Part shown: in pieces, positions 25,245 to 38,500 of the stretch
Layout: each line of letters begins with the position of its first letter
Position numbering within the stretch: position 1 is the stretch's first letter
Origin: Echinometra lucunter
Taxonomy: Eukaryota; Echinodermata; Echinoidea; Camarodonta; Echinometridae
Length of the DNA: 64,000 bases
Assembly (NCBI GenBank): GCA_029962745.1
Contig: CM057153.1
Coordinates: 5,271,006-5,335,005, forward strand
Direction: 5' to 3'
The notes under the pieces: model-generated
Told to the model about the DNA's origin: nothing
What the model saw: only the letters and a program-made list of their open reading frames with translations
The model's database searches: none
Made by a program: the position numbers and the translations under genes

Positions 25245-25429
25245 TACTCAAAGCAAGGATTCCCTTGACAGTTAAGAGGAAATGTATGTACACCTGCATG
25301 AGGATGGCTCAATATCAATTCTTGCAGATAATGTGAGCCTTCTTTCCATGAAAATATTGTGAAACTAGATGGTTTAAAAAGTGCAATACTTTGACTTTTA
25401 CTGTACATTTGAAATAAGTTAATGGACCT

Positions 25430-25600
25430 GGGGGGTGTTTCATAAAGCTGTTTGTAAGTTATGCATGACTTTACGCACGACTGGTGATATGTGCTTGTGC
25501 TACATGTAAATGATTGAGAATCTGATTAGCACCCAAGAACATGTTCCAGTCGTGCGTAAAGTCGTGCGTAACTTACGAACAGCTTTATGAAACACCCCCA
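25430..25600. mobile_element. MITE with GGGGGTGTTTCATAAAGCTG ends
   Basis: Left end GGGGGGTGTTTCATAAAGCT and right end AGCTTTATGAAACACCCCC, with subterminal TGACTTTACGCACGACTGG inverse to CCAGTCGTGCGTAAAGTC. Nearly the whole 170 bp folds on itself. It lies about 185 bp after the TPGS1-like stop, probably in its 3' UTR or just beyond. Termini resemble those of the 4.6-kb element. Confidence 0.82.
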
Positions 25601-27829
25601 GTCTCTCCAATATAAGAAGGGAGTTTCGTTTTATATAAGGAATTTATAAAAGGCAATGACAAGTACCATCTGTATACACAGAACTTTGCAGTGTTTATGT
25701 TAGATATTTTATTGTCTTTGGCATGATGGCATATACAGTCAAACCTGCTCGAGCAACCACCTGTCCGATAAAAAGCCAATTTTCGTTTCTCTTCAAGAGT
25801 GCTTCTAATTGAAACATGTAAAGACTACCTGCTCATAAAGACCACTTTTCTACAGTTTCCAAATTATATATTCATCTACTGAAGATGTGGAAATAGTCAA
25901 AGATTTTAAGGTAAAGTTCATCCTGGTGATAAGTGATTTTATCGAAAGAAAAGAAAATGGATTGAAAGAAAAAGGAGTTGCTGGAAAAGCCAATAAAGAG
26001 TAAGAAAGTTGGTATGTATGACATGTTTCCCCATAGCAATTTTCCAAGATCCTGTTCTGTTACTAAGTAGAAGCAGATAATACCCATCTTTATGTCTCGC
26101 TTTGGAAAGACTTTGCGTCCACAGAATTTTTATGCAAAGTCCTGAACTATTGGGTATAATTTGTTTAATCACTTCTGCTCATTGCCATCCTCTTCTTCAT
26201 CATTCTCAAGTTCTTGCTTGCCCTGATCCACAAATGGTGTTATATTGAGATAACATGATGTATGTGGGTGGTGATGTACATTAGCCTCTTTTTGCCATTA
26301 ATGGTCATGCAGCATCAAAAAGCATATGTTGACTTGGACCATGGTTATTTTAGTGATCAGTAGAAATTTGAGTAATGATGTGGTGGCAGCGGTAGGATAT
26401 TCTGTTCAACAACCTCAGCTGTCATCATACATTCATCATAATTACAAGCATGGACTAGTGTAGAACATTCATATTATTTATTATATCACATTTTCCCCAA
26501 CTCTCAGTGCTCTTTTCCTCTCTCATTTTCCTGTTCTTAACTGATTGCCAGGGTGATCTTCTTGAAGTCTCAGGTGTGAAGTCTGTAATATATTCAGTGC
26601 ATTTTATTGATGCATTTTATCCTAAGTCGGATGAGAGCACAGTGAATAGCATAAAGTGTTTTTCAATTATGGACTTGTCCCGTAGATACCTCACAAGTTC
26701 AAGTGTATTGAGTAGGAGTTTGCTGATGCACCATGTAAGGGGGCGGGGGGAGTCCTGAAAAGAACTGTTGGTATCTTCTGATAAGAACTGTTCAGTAAGA
26801 AGAGCTCGGTACTTCAAACAACGTGCTCCATTCTTTGTCAGTAGCTCCACTCAACCTACCAACAGGGGGGCACCCTCCACCCACACATTCCAGCACCTCA
26901 ACTAGTCCCTAACCAGTTTCAGCAGACCAACCCACCACTCCAACCAATCACTAGCCAACTGCAGTGGACCAGCCCATCACCCACCCATCACCCACCCACC
27001 GGCAGACGGGAACAATAGGACCCAGCAGCCATTCACCCACCACTCCGATCAATTCACAAGCCAACTTCAGCAGCCCAGCCCACCACCCTCGCACTGGTGG
27101 TCGGGAACAATAGAACCACCCAGCCAACCAGCTCCTCACTTCCTGGTCGAGGGGTTCCTATTACCCTATAAATACCCACTCAACTTAGCTAAGGTGCAGG
27201 AGTTGATCTATTGGTAATGTCCGTAGTCAGCTCTTTGTCTTCGCCTTCAAACTGACTCTGATCGGACCCAGGTTCAAGTCTGAGTCATGTCTGTAAAAAC
27301 CCAATTAAACACACACGCACACACTCACAGAGCTCAAGATTACTCCTGATGAAGAATGGAACATGCCGGTCAAAATTTTGATCCCTTCTTTCTAAACGGT
27401 TTTTATCAGAACTCTTGCACAAAAGATACCAAAAGTCCTTTTCAGGACTTCCTTCCCTCCCCCCCCCCCCCTTACATAGTGCATCCCAAACTCCTCCTGA
27501 AAGTTCAAGTGTATTGCAACTGTGTTTGATAGATGTTCAGCACCTTGAGGTTTAATTTAAGGTTAACAAAAGTTCAAACATTGTATAGTAGTTGTTTTGT
27601 AGTATTAAGCCCAAATGCAACTGAAATGACAAATACATGTACTTTGAAATAGGAAAATATATGTATTGACCAAAATCATGAAATTTGAAATCATGCATCT
27701 TCCCAACTTCCACTTGTCAATCATATACATGTCTGTAAAGGGAGACATTTTTGGGAGTGAAGACATAACATTTTTGTGCCTCCGCCCATCAAAGGTGGTG
27801 CAGGAGGCATTATGTTTTCAGGTTGTCTG

Positions 27830-28850
27830 TTCGACCATTTGTTCATGCGATATCTCAAGAATCATGCAAGGTATGAATTTCAAAGTTGGTGCTAGTATGC
27901 ATCACTATATGAAGATGATCTGATAAGATTTTGAGTGATGTTTGTTATTCTGAAGGTTGGTTATTCCGAAACACGCAAATTGCGTATACCTAGATGTTTG
28001 TTAGCTGAAAATGAAAAAGGGATTCGTTAATCTGAACATTTGTGGCATTATTCTGAAGGTTCGTTAGTCCGAAAATGAAATAAGGACCATTACTCCGAAG
28101 GTTTGTTAAACCGAAAAGGAAATAAGGTTCATTATTCCAAAGGTTCGTTAATCCGAAAATGAAATAGGGTTCGTTTCTTTTAAAGGTTTGATAGTCTGAA
28201 AATGAATTAAGGTTCATTTATCCGAAAATAACTAACGAACTAACAAGCCTTAGTGTCAGACTAGTGAACCTTTGGAATAACAAACCTAATTTGTCTTGTG
28301 GATTCACAAACCTTCGGAATAACGAACCATTTGTCATTTTCGGACTAACGAACCTTCGGAATAACAAACCTTATTTCATTTTCAGACTAATGAACCTTCG
28401 GAATAAACGAACCTTCGGAATAACGAACTGTAACCAAGATTTTGGGGTATGTAGTTCAATTTTCAAAGGTCACAGAGGTCCATTCTAAAATGTGGGGTGT
28501 TAGTCTCAATGATGCAATATCACAAGAACCATTTGAGGTATGAACTTTAAACTTGATTATAGTTTGCATCACCATAGGAAGAAAATCTGATTAGATTTGG
28601 GGGTATGTAGGTCAGAGGTCAAAATTTATAGAAGTCAATTCTGAAATGTTAAGTGTTGGCTCTTGTTAATGCCATGTTCTTAAGAAACATTTGGGGTATG
28701 AACTTCAAACTTCCAGCAAGTATGCATCACTACAGTGAGACAAAATTGATAAGATTTTGGGTTTACTAGATCAAAGATCACGTAGGTCCATTTTGTTATC
28801 ACTATATTTCAACTATTTTGTATGCATGACTATGAGGTAACAAAGTGATC
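27830..28850 (+). repeat. Diverged ~165-bp tandem repeat
   Basis: Units share GATATCTCAAGAAxCAT, GGTATGAACTTCAAACTT and AGTATGCATCACTA, then GATAAGATTTTGGGGT; unit starts fall near 27848, 28514 and 28674. The first unit is split by the element at 27933-28435; removing it restores the period. Confidence 0.65.
27933..28435. mobile_element. Palindromic TTCCGAA-array element, copy 2
   Basis: A 503-bp element built as copy 1 (15753-16309): degenerate GTTCGTTATTCCGAAG-type units on the left and their inverse on the right, turning near 28235. Perfect 8-bp flanking duplication AAGATTTT (27925-27932 and 28436-28443). It ends CGAACTGTAACC exactly as copy 1 does. It sits within a tandem repeat whose neighbouring unit keeps an uninterrupted AAGATTTTGGG. 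Confidence 0.85.
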
Positions 28851-30586
28851 AGACTTTAGGGTATGACTTTAGGTAACTAAAGAGTTACATTAGGTATGTG
28901 TAAAGCATTACTCCCTAGGGTCGGTAAAATGTATTTATTTCATTTGAATTAGCTGAAAGTGACCACGTTTCCACAAACTTTCTCAGGATCTTTGAACATG
29001 TTTACAAATAGATCTCGATTAGGTGGAGGTAATTCAAACTGCAAGTAAAAGAAAGGTTCTATATACAGCTACGTATTGGTGTGATTTTAATGACCTGGCT
29101 CAGTATCACTCTAAATATAGTATTATATTTATTTAGTTTTGTAAGACAAAAGGTAGTCATGAAGGCGTCCTCAACATTGACTAACAGTTTCCGTAACAAC
29201 TAAGTAAGGCAACGCTCCAAGATTAAAATACAATTTTAATGCAATAGTAAGGAAGATTAACAGGCAAGAGATAAAGTATCTACCACTTTGATGCACAAAA
29301 TACATTTTTGGAAGGGGATAAGAGTTCGAAGCATTTGCAATTTTGCATTCTTTTGTTTGCTTTCATTAGCATTTCATTTACGTGTTTGTCCAATTTTAGG
29401 TTAGATTGCATTAGGACACCAAGTATCTTCACACAATCCACCTGATTCAGAGGTTGGTTTGCTAATTGCAGGTCATGATATGGGTAGGTGTTTTTCCAAA
29501 GTGTATCCTCATAGTATCATTCAAGAGCAGTTTGAGCCATGAAGTAAACTCAGTATAGGCAGAGGGATATAGGAGACAAATTCATTTGTTATTTCATCTT
29601 GTTGAAAGATGGATTTCTGATAATAGGAAATAATTTATGAGACTTTAGAAAACACATTTCAGAGAAAAAGATATTATAAACACCATTGAATTGTAATTGT
29701 ATACATATGATTATTTGGTTTGAAATTCATCTGATAGCAGGGCAAGATTAAATATTTGACCATTTATTATGTTTATTAATTTCACATATTTGATGAAATG
29801 AGGTTAACTTTCAGAAAAGTACTTTTGAGCAGTGCCATAATTTTAAAAGAGAAGCATACCAATCATGTAGACATTAATTCAGATGTGTAGTAGTTTTTAA
29901 CTTGAACTTTGTAGATTAAGAACATGCATATGTACATTTACTCATGAAAATATTCATAACCAATTAAGCATTTCCATTCTATTTTGTTAAGTATCATTTT
30001 ATATATTACAACTGGTATGGTGTAATTGAGGGCAAACAAATCATGTAATGATAAAGAGTATTTTATCAGGCAGTGATGAATACTCTTTATTTGCCAATCA
30101 TGTACTCCTTGACTATTTCCAGTAAAAAAAAAATATGCAATGCGATGATTAAATATAAGCAATGACTGGAAATAATTTTGGTGTCATCTGATCATTTTGT
30201 GAGTGACTTTAAAAGTTATGAAAAAATATTTTAAATGAAAGAAATTTGATGGAGAATATGAAAAGAATATTTCAGTGGTTTGTGTCAATTAAATTTCTCT
30301 TCCTTGTGATAGAAGAGGCAAAAAATGTGATAAACTTTTGAGGTAAACAGGAAATCAATGCATTATGGTAAGAAATGATACAAGTTATTGTAGTTTTTGT
30401 ATAAGATGTAATTTATTATCAACACCATCCAATATTTAAAAAAAAAACATGATCTTTATTTAAAAATTTTAAATTGAACTGTGCTTCCCCATTGCAGAAT
30501 GATTTTTTAATTACAAAATTCAAAGGATGAAGGGTAATGATATAAATTGCATTGGAACATAAATGTCTAAGTTGGAACAATTACAT

Positions 30587-30640
30587 ACACACACGCCCAC
30601 ACGCGGACGCACACACGCGCACACACACGCTCACACACTT
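30587..30640 (+). repeat. CA-rich microsatellite
   Basis: Imperfect (CA)n with CGCACA variants. Confidence 0.8.
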
Positions 30641-32326
30641 GAAGTACCAACAAAATAAATTTTGCTAATTTCTGCTGGGGATAATTAATGTAAAATAATA
30701 GTGCAAATCACAATTGGTAAAATCATAATCAAATATTCTAATTATTATGATAATTCAGTAAACATCACCTCTTTTGCTATTATGTAAAACTAGTGTCGCA
30801 CATTTTAAAATACAAATTTGATAAATAATGATGAAGATATAAAGTCTTGTGTAAAAAAGAAAAGATGACAGAGCAAATTTGACTGCTGCAACCCTTGGCA
30901 GGGGCTAAAAATAATGTTTACCTGTATATGTAATATGAATATGCAAATCAAATGAAATTAACTAGGAATAACAATGGTGTATATTTTATGGCACATAATA
31001 TACAGGATTAATTAATGAAATTCTTAAAAGAAAATATTTCTGTCCTTTAAAGAAATTAAGATTTTACAAACTATATGTTCATCTAAAGATATCAACATCT
31101 TCAAGAAAGAAGATTGCTCTCATCCATCCCTTTTTCATCCTGAGAATTTACCTCCAAGTAATTTAAAATCACACAAGGAAAGCATATTCAAGATAGTTTG
31201 GAGTACAACCTTTCACAGAAGGGTATGTGTTATTTTTTTGTACAAAGAGATGGTATGAAAACTGCACCTTGTGTTTCAACTTGATTTTAACTGTTGAAGA
31301 TCTACCCCGGTATATCTTGTACTGCTTAATATTTCTTAATCCAGCTAAATGTCAAATAAGATTGATACACGTAGTTAATTTCCACGCAAGGAAATAGCAA
31401 ATTCTCTTTTCCTAGTGAATTTCATTTGATTTCCCTTCTCTTTTTCGGTTTTATGTAACTTCTGAGATAAGAATTATTAATGCCTCATTAGTATTTCAGG
31501 TTTGAAGTGGGTAGTACTGGTGACAATACAGATAAAGGATGAGAAAATTATGGATTTTCTAAGTTGTAGGCACCGTGGGAATATGATGTAGTGTCTAACA
31601 ACTCTCTTATTTGTTCCAACACACCCCCATCTGCCATGCCCATCATGTGGAAAGGATCTTTTTGTGTATGGAGGATTATATGTTACATTTTCTGTACAGC
31701 CCTGAGGAAAAGGGTATATGGAAAGAACTAGAAATAACTGGATATTTCACTGCATAGTGATTGGGAGAGTTTTTTTCTAATTACATCATAGTCAAATGGC
31801 AGATTCACCAACTGAGTTTACCATACATGTACATTAGGTGGTATTCAAATTTTGTATTCATTTGTCTAATTTGTCAGCGCAGTTTTTCTTTAATTTACAT
31901 TTTTCACTCATTGCAATTTATCAGAAAGTTTGAATTGTCCATTATTCAGACAATGCAGCACTAAATTGCAAATGTATCCCTCCTTTCCTATGTGGAAAAT
32001 AGTTATATTAATGTTAAAGAGGGAAAAAATGTTTTTAATACATTTTGAACTAAACTGAATTTTCTTTGTAGTATTTTTGTTAATGTAATTCATAAAAACA
32101 TGTTGAAAAGAATTTCTTATAACCCATGATTAATTAAATTCTTTCTACCGGCATGCAAACAAGTAATGGTGTACATTGTATAGTGAAATTCATAGTCCAT
32201 ACTGGATTTATACTTTCTCCAAATTAAAGGATTATCTATCATTCTTATTGAAATCAAAGTAAGTCAACAATACAAGATAATTTCTCAGATTATTCTAGGT
32301 GATCTGCGTCACTCCCTTGTCTGGCG

Positions 32327-32508
32327 TTAATTTGTGCGTGGTTTGACAATGATTGAGAAGGGTTGAGGATTATAGATGATTCCAGGATTTCCACTTACGG
32401 AGCAGTTTTGATCTGGCGGAAGATGAAGCGTGAAGTCTTGTAGGATATCAGTCACGATGGAACTGATCACAGTGTTTGACAAAAGCTTCCCTGGGCATAG
32501 ACGAGCAC
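32327..32508 (-). CDS. P450 exon 5: heme-thiolate cysteine and C-terminus
   Basis: Starts with the last two bases of a Gly codon, then ARLCPGKLLSNTVISSIV, completing FxxGxRxCxG with C485. It ends VKPRTN and TAA at 32329-32327. This short exon has no convincing ATG-initiated reading frame of its own and was found by extending the P450 match. Confidence 0.88.
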
Positions 32509-35500
32509 CTGGACATACACAAAGATAAGACCTTTCTCAGATATACTGCATGGACAGAGAGATAGAAAGTAACTTTGTATATGCGTCCAAGCTTGCATAG
32601 TTATTTTTCAACTTTTAAAAAGATGATTAGGAATCAAAATTCAGAGAACATTATCCTACTCTGTTTTCAATTCATACAGACTGAATTTATTCATTTGAAC
32701 TCTCATGTTGAAATGTTTCTATGTTAGCTGATTTTAATGTGTGTTTGTGTACCTATTTACATACTAATAAGGGTCTGTCTGCACTGTGAACCCTCAACAA
32801 ATGTTTTTGATATAGGAGCAGTTTTAGGAGGGAAGTTGTTCATTTACATTTGACTTTTAACTTGTGTATGCACGAAATCTGCCATTTCACTCTGGAAAGT
32901 TTCAGCATTCCCAACAGTGCACCTGTAAGGTTCAATACAGAAATGCATCCTATTGCAAACAACATGGCACCCTAAAGGTGCTTCTACATCAGAGCCCTTG
33001 TTATATTCAAAGATTCAAAGTAACTAACCTATAGAAAATCCAAGAGTCTCTTTTGTCAGAAGGGTTCTGTCTTCATTGAGAAACCTGGATGGTCGAAAGT
33101 CACTTGCATCCTCCCACTGGTTGGAATCTTGTAAGGCAACAAAGAGGTTTGAGAGGATGATGGTGCCTTTATCGATGTCATAACCACTAAGCTTGGTGTC
33201 TCGTGCTGCACAGTGTGGAGCTCCAAGGGGCGCAGGAGGATGAAGGCGTAAACTCTCCAGCATGACGGCTTTGGTAAAAAGAAAGTTGTCACTTCTTATG
33301 AGGAGAGATGGCCGCTGGTTTCCTGAAAAGGTGTCGATGGGGGAAAAGGGGGGATTTTAACAAAACTTTTTATTAAAAGATTTATGTGGACTTCAACTGG
33401 CAAAATTTGAATTTTTCATAGCTACTCCAAGATCACAGACAGAATTATTATGGTAAATAGTACTCAGAATCTGTAGATTTTGTTTCTTCATTAGAGTTAT
33501 ACAACTTGAAAAAGGCAGTTTTCATGGCAGGGAGTTGTAAGCGAAATCAAGTTTCTGTTCATTTCATAAGCACTAAAAGTTTTGATGGAGGAAAATGACA
33601 GCAATAATCTTGACTTCTTTCTGGTTGACCTTTTTGACTTACGTTGCTCAACAGCTTGATCGATTTCCATCCTAACTTTTTCCTGAACATCTTGATGAAT
33701 GGCGAGATCTAGCAGCAGCCATTGCAGTGAAGCAACAACACTGGTGCATCCAGCCTGAAAGACATCCATCAAAATAGCTGCAAGGTTTTTCTCTTTTTCC
33801 TCCAGGTCATTCACCATTGCTGATATCACTTTTTCAGCCTCTGGGTCACTTTCCCCTCCACTGCTGCTGTTACTTTCTTCCCTAAGTCTGTTGATTTCCT
33901 CCAAATCCTGCTTTTCTTTGTACAAGAAAGCATCAATGAGGTTTTTAGGATCACCATTGTATGATTCTCTGTGCTTCTGAATATGTTCTCTGAGGTAATG
34001 AGTTACTCTGGCCAGACTGTCTGACATGTCGATCCAGTCACCCAGGAGAGACTTGATCCATTGTGGAATGACTTTCCCAACCAACACCAACATGGGATTT
34101 GGTGACAAGGCTTTATAGAGGACATCCAACAGTTTACTGACCTTCTCAGAGTTGGGATCAGGTACTTCACCAAGCATCAAATCTGTGAAGATTTCAAACA
34201 AGAGGCTGTGACTGGTCGAACAAATGGGTACAGGCTGGCCTTCTGAAGCTCTCAGCTTGTCTTTGAAGCTATCAATGTGTGGGTGAAGGTGATGACTGAA
34301 CTCTGGAACTCCCAGTTTGATGAGACGAAAGCCAGTGGAGAGAAAGTTTCGGTTTTTGCGGTGTGAGGCACCTGGCTGCTTCAGAATTATACCTATGGAA
34401 CCAGAGAGAACAATAGAGTTGATAAAAGGTTTGATCTCTGTGGATCTAGCTTTATGTACCTCTTGGTAAAATCTAGTTTACAGTAAGTAAATGGTCCGAA
34501 CTGTGGTAAACTTGGAAAAAGATGCAAATCCTGTAATCACAGGATTTCTGCAGTATGATGGAGATTCTGTTAGAGTTCTTGAAAACTACACCATAGAACC
34601 ATCATCCCTTTTGGACAGTATTGAAGTTATTCTTCTCTTGATATCCAAAGATGTCAACTCTGTATGTTGGTCTAAACCTATGAGCTCTAACAAGTCCTGC
34701 CAGGTTTTAATAACAGCCCACACTCTGGTCTTCTGTCTAAACCATGGTGTCGGGAGTGGGATTTGAAACTCGCTTCTCCATATGGATTGTTGTACAGTAC
34801 TGAATCGGTATGTCCTTTTGCCCTTTTAACCTTAACTCATATCAAAACTTTTGGTCAATTAGGATGCTCCCCCCCCCCCCCCCACCCCTCCTCAAGAACG
34901 TTATATACTGGGAACACAGTTGCAAGTAAAAGTGTGGGAAATTTCCGTACTTGCATAAGTCGTTTCAGTTCCCGACGGACAAGGACAAGGCAACTGCATG
35001 CATTTAACTTTTATTTATTTATTTTTTTTTATTCTTGGGTTGGCGTTAGGATTACCTCCTGCTTGGTTGAGAGTATCCATCATGGCTTGTGGACGATGGT
35101 TCATGTCTGCTGCATTGGTCACAAATGCCTCTTTGATGACGTTTTTGTTGTTGAGAACCACGAGGCTTGTTGGTCCCAACTGGATGATTTTGCATTTTGA
35201 AATAGATGAAAGAGAAATTACAAAATGGTCAGTCGCAGGAACAATGATACACTGGATATTTGAGAAAAAACAAAAAAAGGGGGGGGGGGGGGGAGGGGGA
35301 ACCCAACTTTGAAAAATCCTTGAAAAGGGATGATTGTTTACCGGCACTTAATTTAGAATCATGAATATGAAAGAGTAATTCATATCCTTTCCGTGGGCAA
35401 CTTGTTTAATTTTTGTAGGGTCGCACATAACTGAACACTAGGGGTCTTCGAAATTTTCTGCAGAGTCCCCGGTGGTTCACTTTCTTTCAAAACTCAATAG

Positions 35501-38500
35501 GCAGTGTTTTGAGATGAATGGTTTTGTGAACTGTCTTGTTAGCTCTTCCTAGGTATCGGTCAGGAAGCAACTGAGAAAATATCTATTGTTATTGATTTTT
35601 TACCTTAACAAAGAGTATTACTAACTTCGCCGCGCCAAACATAGAAAAGATGACAGTCATGAATCCAGACCACGAAGAAAAAGTGAGATTTTCAGAGAGA
35701 ACATGTGGAGAGTATGCTTGCAATGACTTTCAAAGAAAACAGACATTCATTTGTAAAAGTCAGCAAACTGTTTTTTCCCCTCCTTTTCTTTCACACACAA
35801 ATATAATTTGTTTTCTTCTTTCCCTATTTTTATTTGATTCCCATTGCTTTAGGATCTCATCATTCTTTTGGTTGGCGCTAGTTTTTTTGGTAGACAAACT
35901 TGTTAAAATTCAGCAACATTGTATTTGCATGTTTCTTTTCTGAAAAAAAAAAGCTTTTCAAAGGAAGAATCCCGAATCATAGGTAGATAAAACATCTCAC
36001 TAATATGTATTTTAAAAACAAAAAAATCATCGATAATTAAACTGGAGAACCCTGTACGGCCTAGAACTTCTTGTTAACATCATCCCTCTTGTGTTTTGCA
36101 AAAAAAGTTAACCACCTGGGATTCTGCACAAATTTTGAAAACACCGGTGTTGTTCACTGATCCTGGTAACCTAAGCAGATTACCAATGGAAACCATAATA
36201 AAGTACTCTTTCATATGATATGAAATTCACCACCGGTGAATATATAGTTATTTTACAGGATTTTTGTAATGTCTAGTTTACATTTCCCCCGGGCGCCGTG
36301 CGATAAATTGGTTTACGACTTTCCGTGCGATTTTTCGGGCATCGTAGGTGGCTACGCTCTACGGCGTTTGTGTTAACATTGTTTACGGTCACCGTGCCAT
36401 TTACCGTAGTTGACCATGGGGGGGGGGGGGGGGGGGGGGGGGCAGGCCATGGGATGTCCATGCAGAGGCTTCCTGGAGATTGTACGGTAATCGTGCAATC
36501 TCCCCAGCCTCCCCACGGAAATCCTACGGAGCCCGTGCATAGGATGCGCGGTGACCGTAGAGCCGCGAGGGTTCCTTGCCATGCCCGTGGAGGAATTATG
36601 CGATGCTGCCTACGATATATACGGGCTACGGGCTTACAATTTTTCAAATTTGTATAACTCCTAGCGATACAAAATCGAAGAGGCTGCGGAGCCCGTGAAT
36701 CCGTACGGAAATCTTCCGGTCGCCGCCTGCCTTCGCACGGAGGCCCCACGGATAGAGGGATATGGGCAGGATACGGGCTCCGTATGCTGATCGTAAGCCA
36801 AATGTAAACCAGGCATAATTTGAGTTCTCTTTTTTAAACAAGGAATAATGCTGATATTGCATTCCGGCATGAGCACTTTAAATTTCATAGACTTGAATCG
36901 GAGACGAATCCGAAATTCTATCTTGATCTGTAATAGATTTAGAAATCAAACTTAATGATTAAAATTTTTAAATTCAATTTTTCTCTAATTACAATCTCGT
37001 AGATTAATTTCTCAGAAATTTAGATTGTAATAGGTCAAATGTGAGGAGACCGGTTACTGTAAATGATATTTTCATTAAAACAAATCTTATTTTACTCGAC
37101 TTCCCATAAAGAGAGAAATAACAGCGCCGTTATCCGCCAGGTATATGACGCACATCATTATTATCATAAAGCAAAAAATAAATTGGAAAAAGAAAGTCTC
37201 AAACTAATTGCAGACATGAGTAAAAGGAAATGATAATCTTAAATTGAAGTACATGTATATCATAATATATGCTAACATTTAATGGGATCCATGTGGAGAG
37301 ATGAGGAGTTTTGAGGGCAGCTTTGAGGGAAGGGCTGATAGAGTACGGAGCTTATTCCAGAGGTGACGGACAGCACAGGAAAATGCCATTATCCGTTTTT
37401 AGAAAACGGTGTTCTTCCTTATTCATCCCATAGAATCACTTGTTTAGCCCGAGTTACCTTATAGTTCGTGTAAACATCGCGATGTCCCATTTAGAAGAGC
37501 CCCACAAAGATGCAATACACCTGGTTACCGACGAAGCAAAAAGGATTCTCCGAATTTGAATTTATCAAAAAGGCATTTATCATTGAAAAATAATCCTCCC
37601 GCTGAGAACTGAATTGTCGTCGACCGAAAAAGTACAGTCAAGGTAAATGGGCTCAGATATGCTCAATTAATAGAGCCTTTGAAACGCCACATAGTTTAGA
37701 ATCTTTACCGTACATTCTGCCCCAAACCTCAAGCTACTGAAATTTGTACCCTAATACCGTACTCTCTTGAAAATTCCGAGTCAGGTTGACCCGGAAAGTA
37801 GTCCGTTAGGGCCACACTCCATTCCGGCTCAAAAATGATCCGGAATATGGTCATTAAGACTAGTTTCTGGCTCACATGTAACCTTATTCCAGGTCAATTT
37901 TACTCTATTCCAGGTCATTTTTGACCCGTAATGGAGTGTGGCCCCAACGAACTATTTTTCGGGTCAAGTCTGCCTCGGAATTTTTAAGAGGTATAAACGT
38001 TCCGAAGCTCCAATCGCTGACATAATGTGGTGACACTAACATTAAGACTAACAAGACTGGTTTATGTTGTCGAATTGTATAGGTTTTCCTTCCCGCCCAT
38101 CTTCGTAAACTTATCATCGGAATCAACGATATTTTAGTTCAGTTTCACGCGAAATTGACTGACAGTGTGGATCAACATCTAAAAAGCAAATATTATCGTT
38201 CAATTTGATTTACTATAACTGTTAGAATACAAAAGTGTAGAAAGATCATTCAATTTAATTATCTGTGTAAACAACATTCAAATTCGTGTAAACAGCATTC
38301 CGTTTCGCACAGGACATGACATGGGAAGAATCTTGGCATATAATTTCATGAATAGGCATACAGTTTTGACATTATTTTGTGCAGTGTTTTTCATCTTATG
38401 GTAATGAGTCAATGTGTGTTTCTGCCTATAAGAAAATTATGAATGTAGAAAGAACAAGACTGAGATTCTTTCAAAAGAATTATTGATCTACATTTGAGAA

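Larger units (their letters stand above)
25245..32326. other. Intergenic region between the TPGS1-like gene and the P450
   Basis: The two genes converge here. Contents: a MITE, a roughly 165-bp diverged tandem repeat (about 27.8-28.85 kb) interrupted by a palindromic-array element, a tRNA-like remnant near 27193-27290, a CA-rich microsatellite at 30587-30640 and AT-rich unique DNA at 29-32.3 kb where I see no gene. Confidence 0.7.

Noticed and set aside
27990..28488. Frames with repeated FGLTNLRNNEPYFI on both strands
   Set aside because: Translation of the TTCCGAA palindromic array, not a protein repeat; the same DNA units are open in both directions by composition.
34491..34766. 91-codon plus-strand frame in P450 intron 2
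   Set aside because: Opposite strand to the gene, no domain, no conserved features; length expected by chance in AT-balanced DNA.
36273..36749. 158-codon Pro/Arg-rich frame
   Set aside because: GC-rich transposon interior; the frame crosses a G homopolymer.
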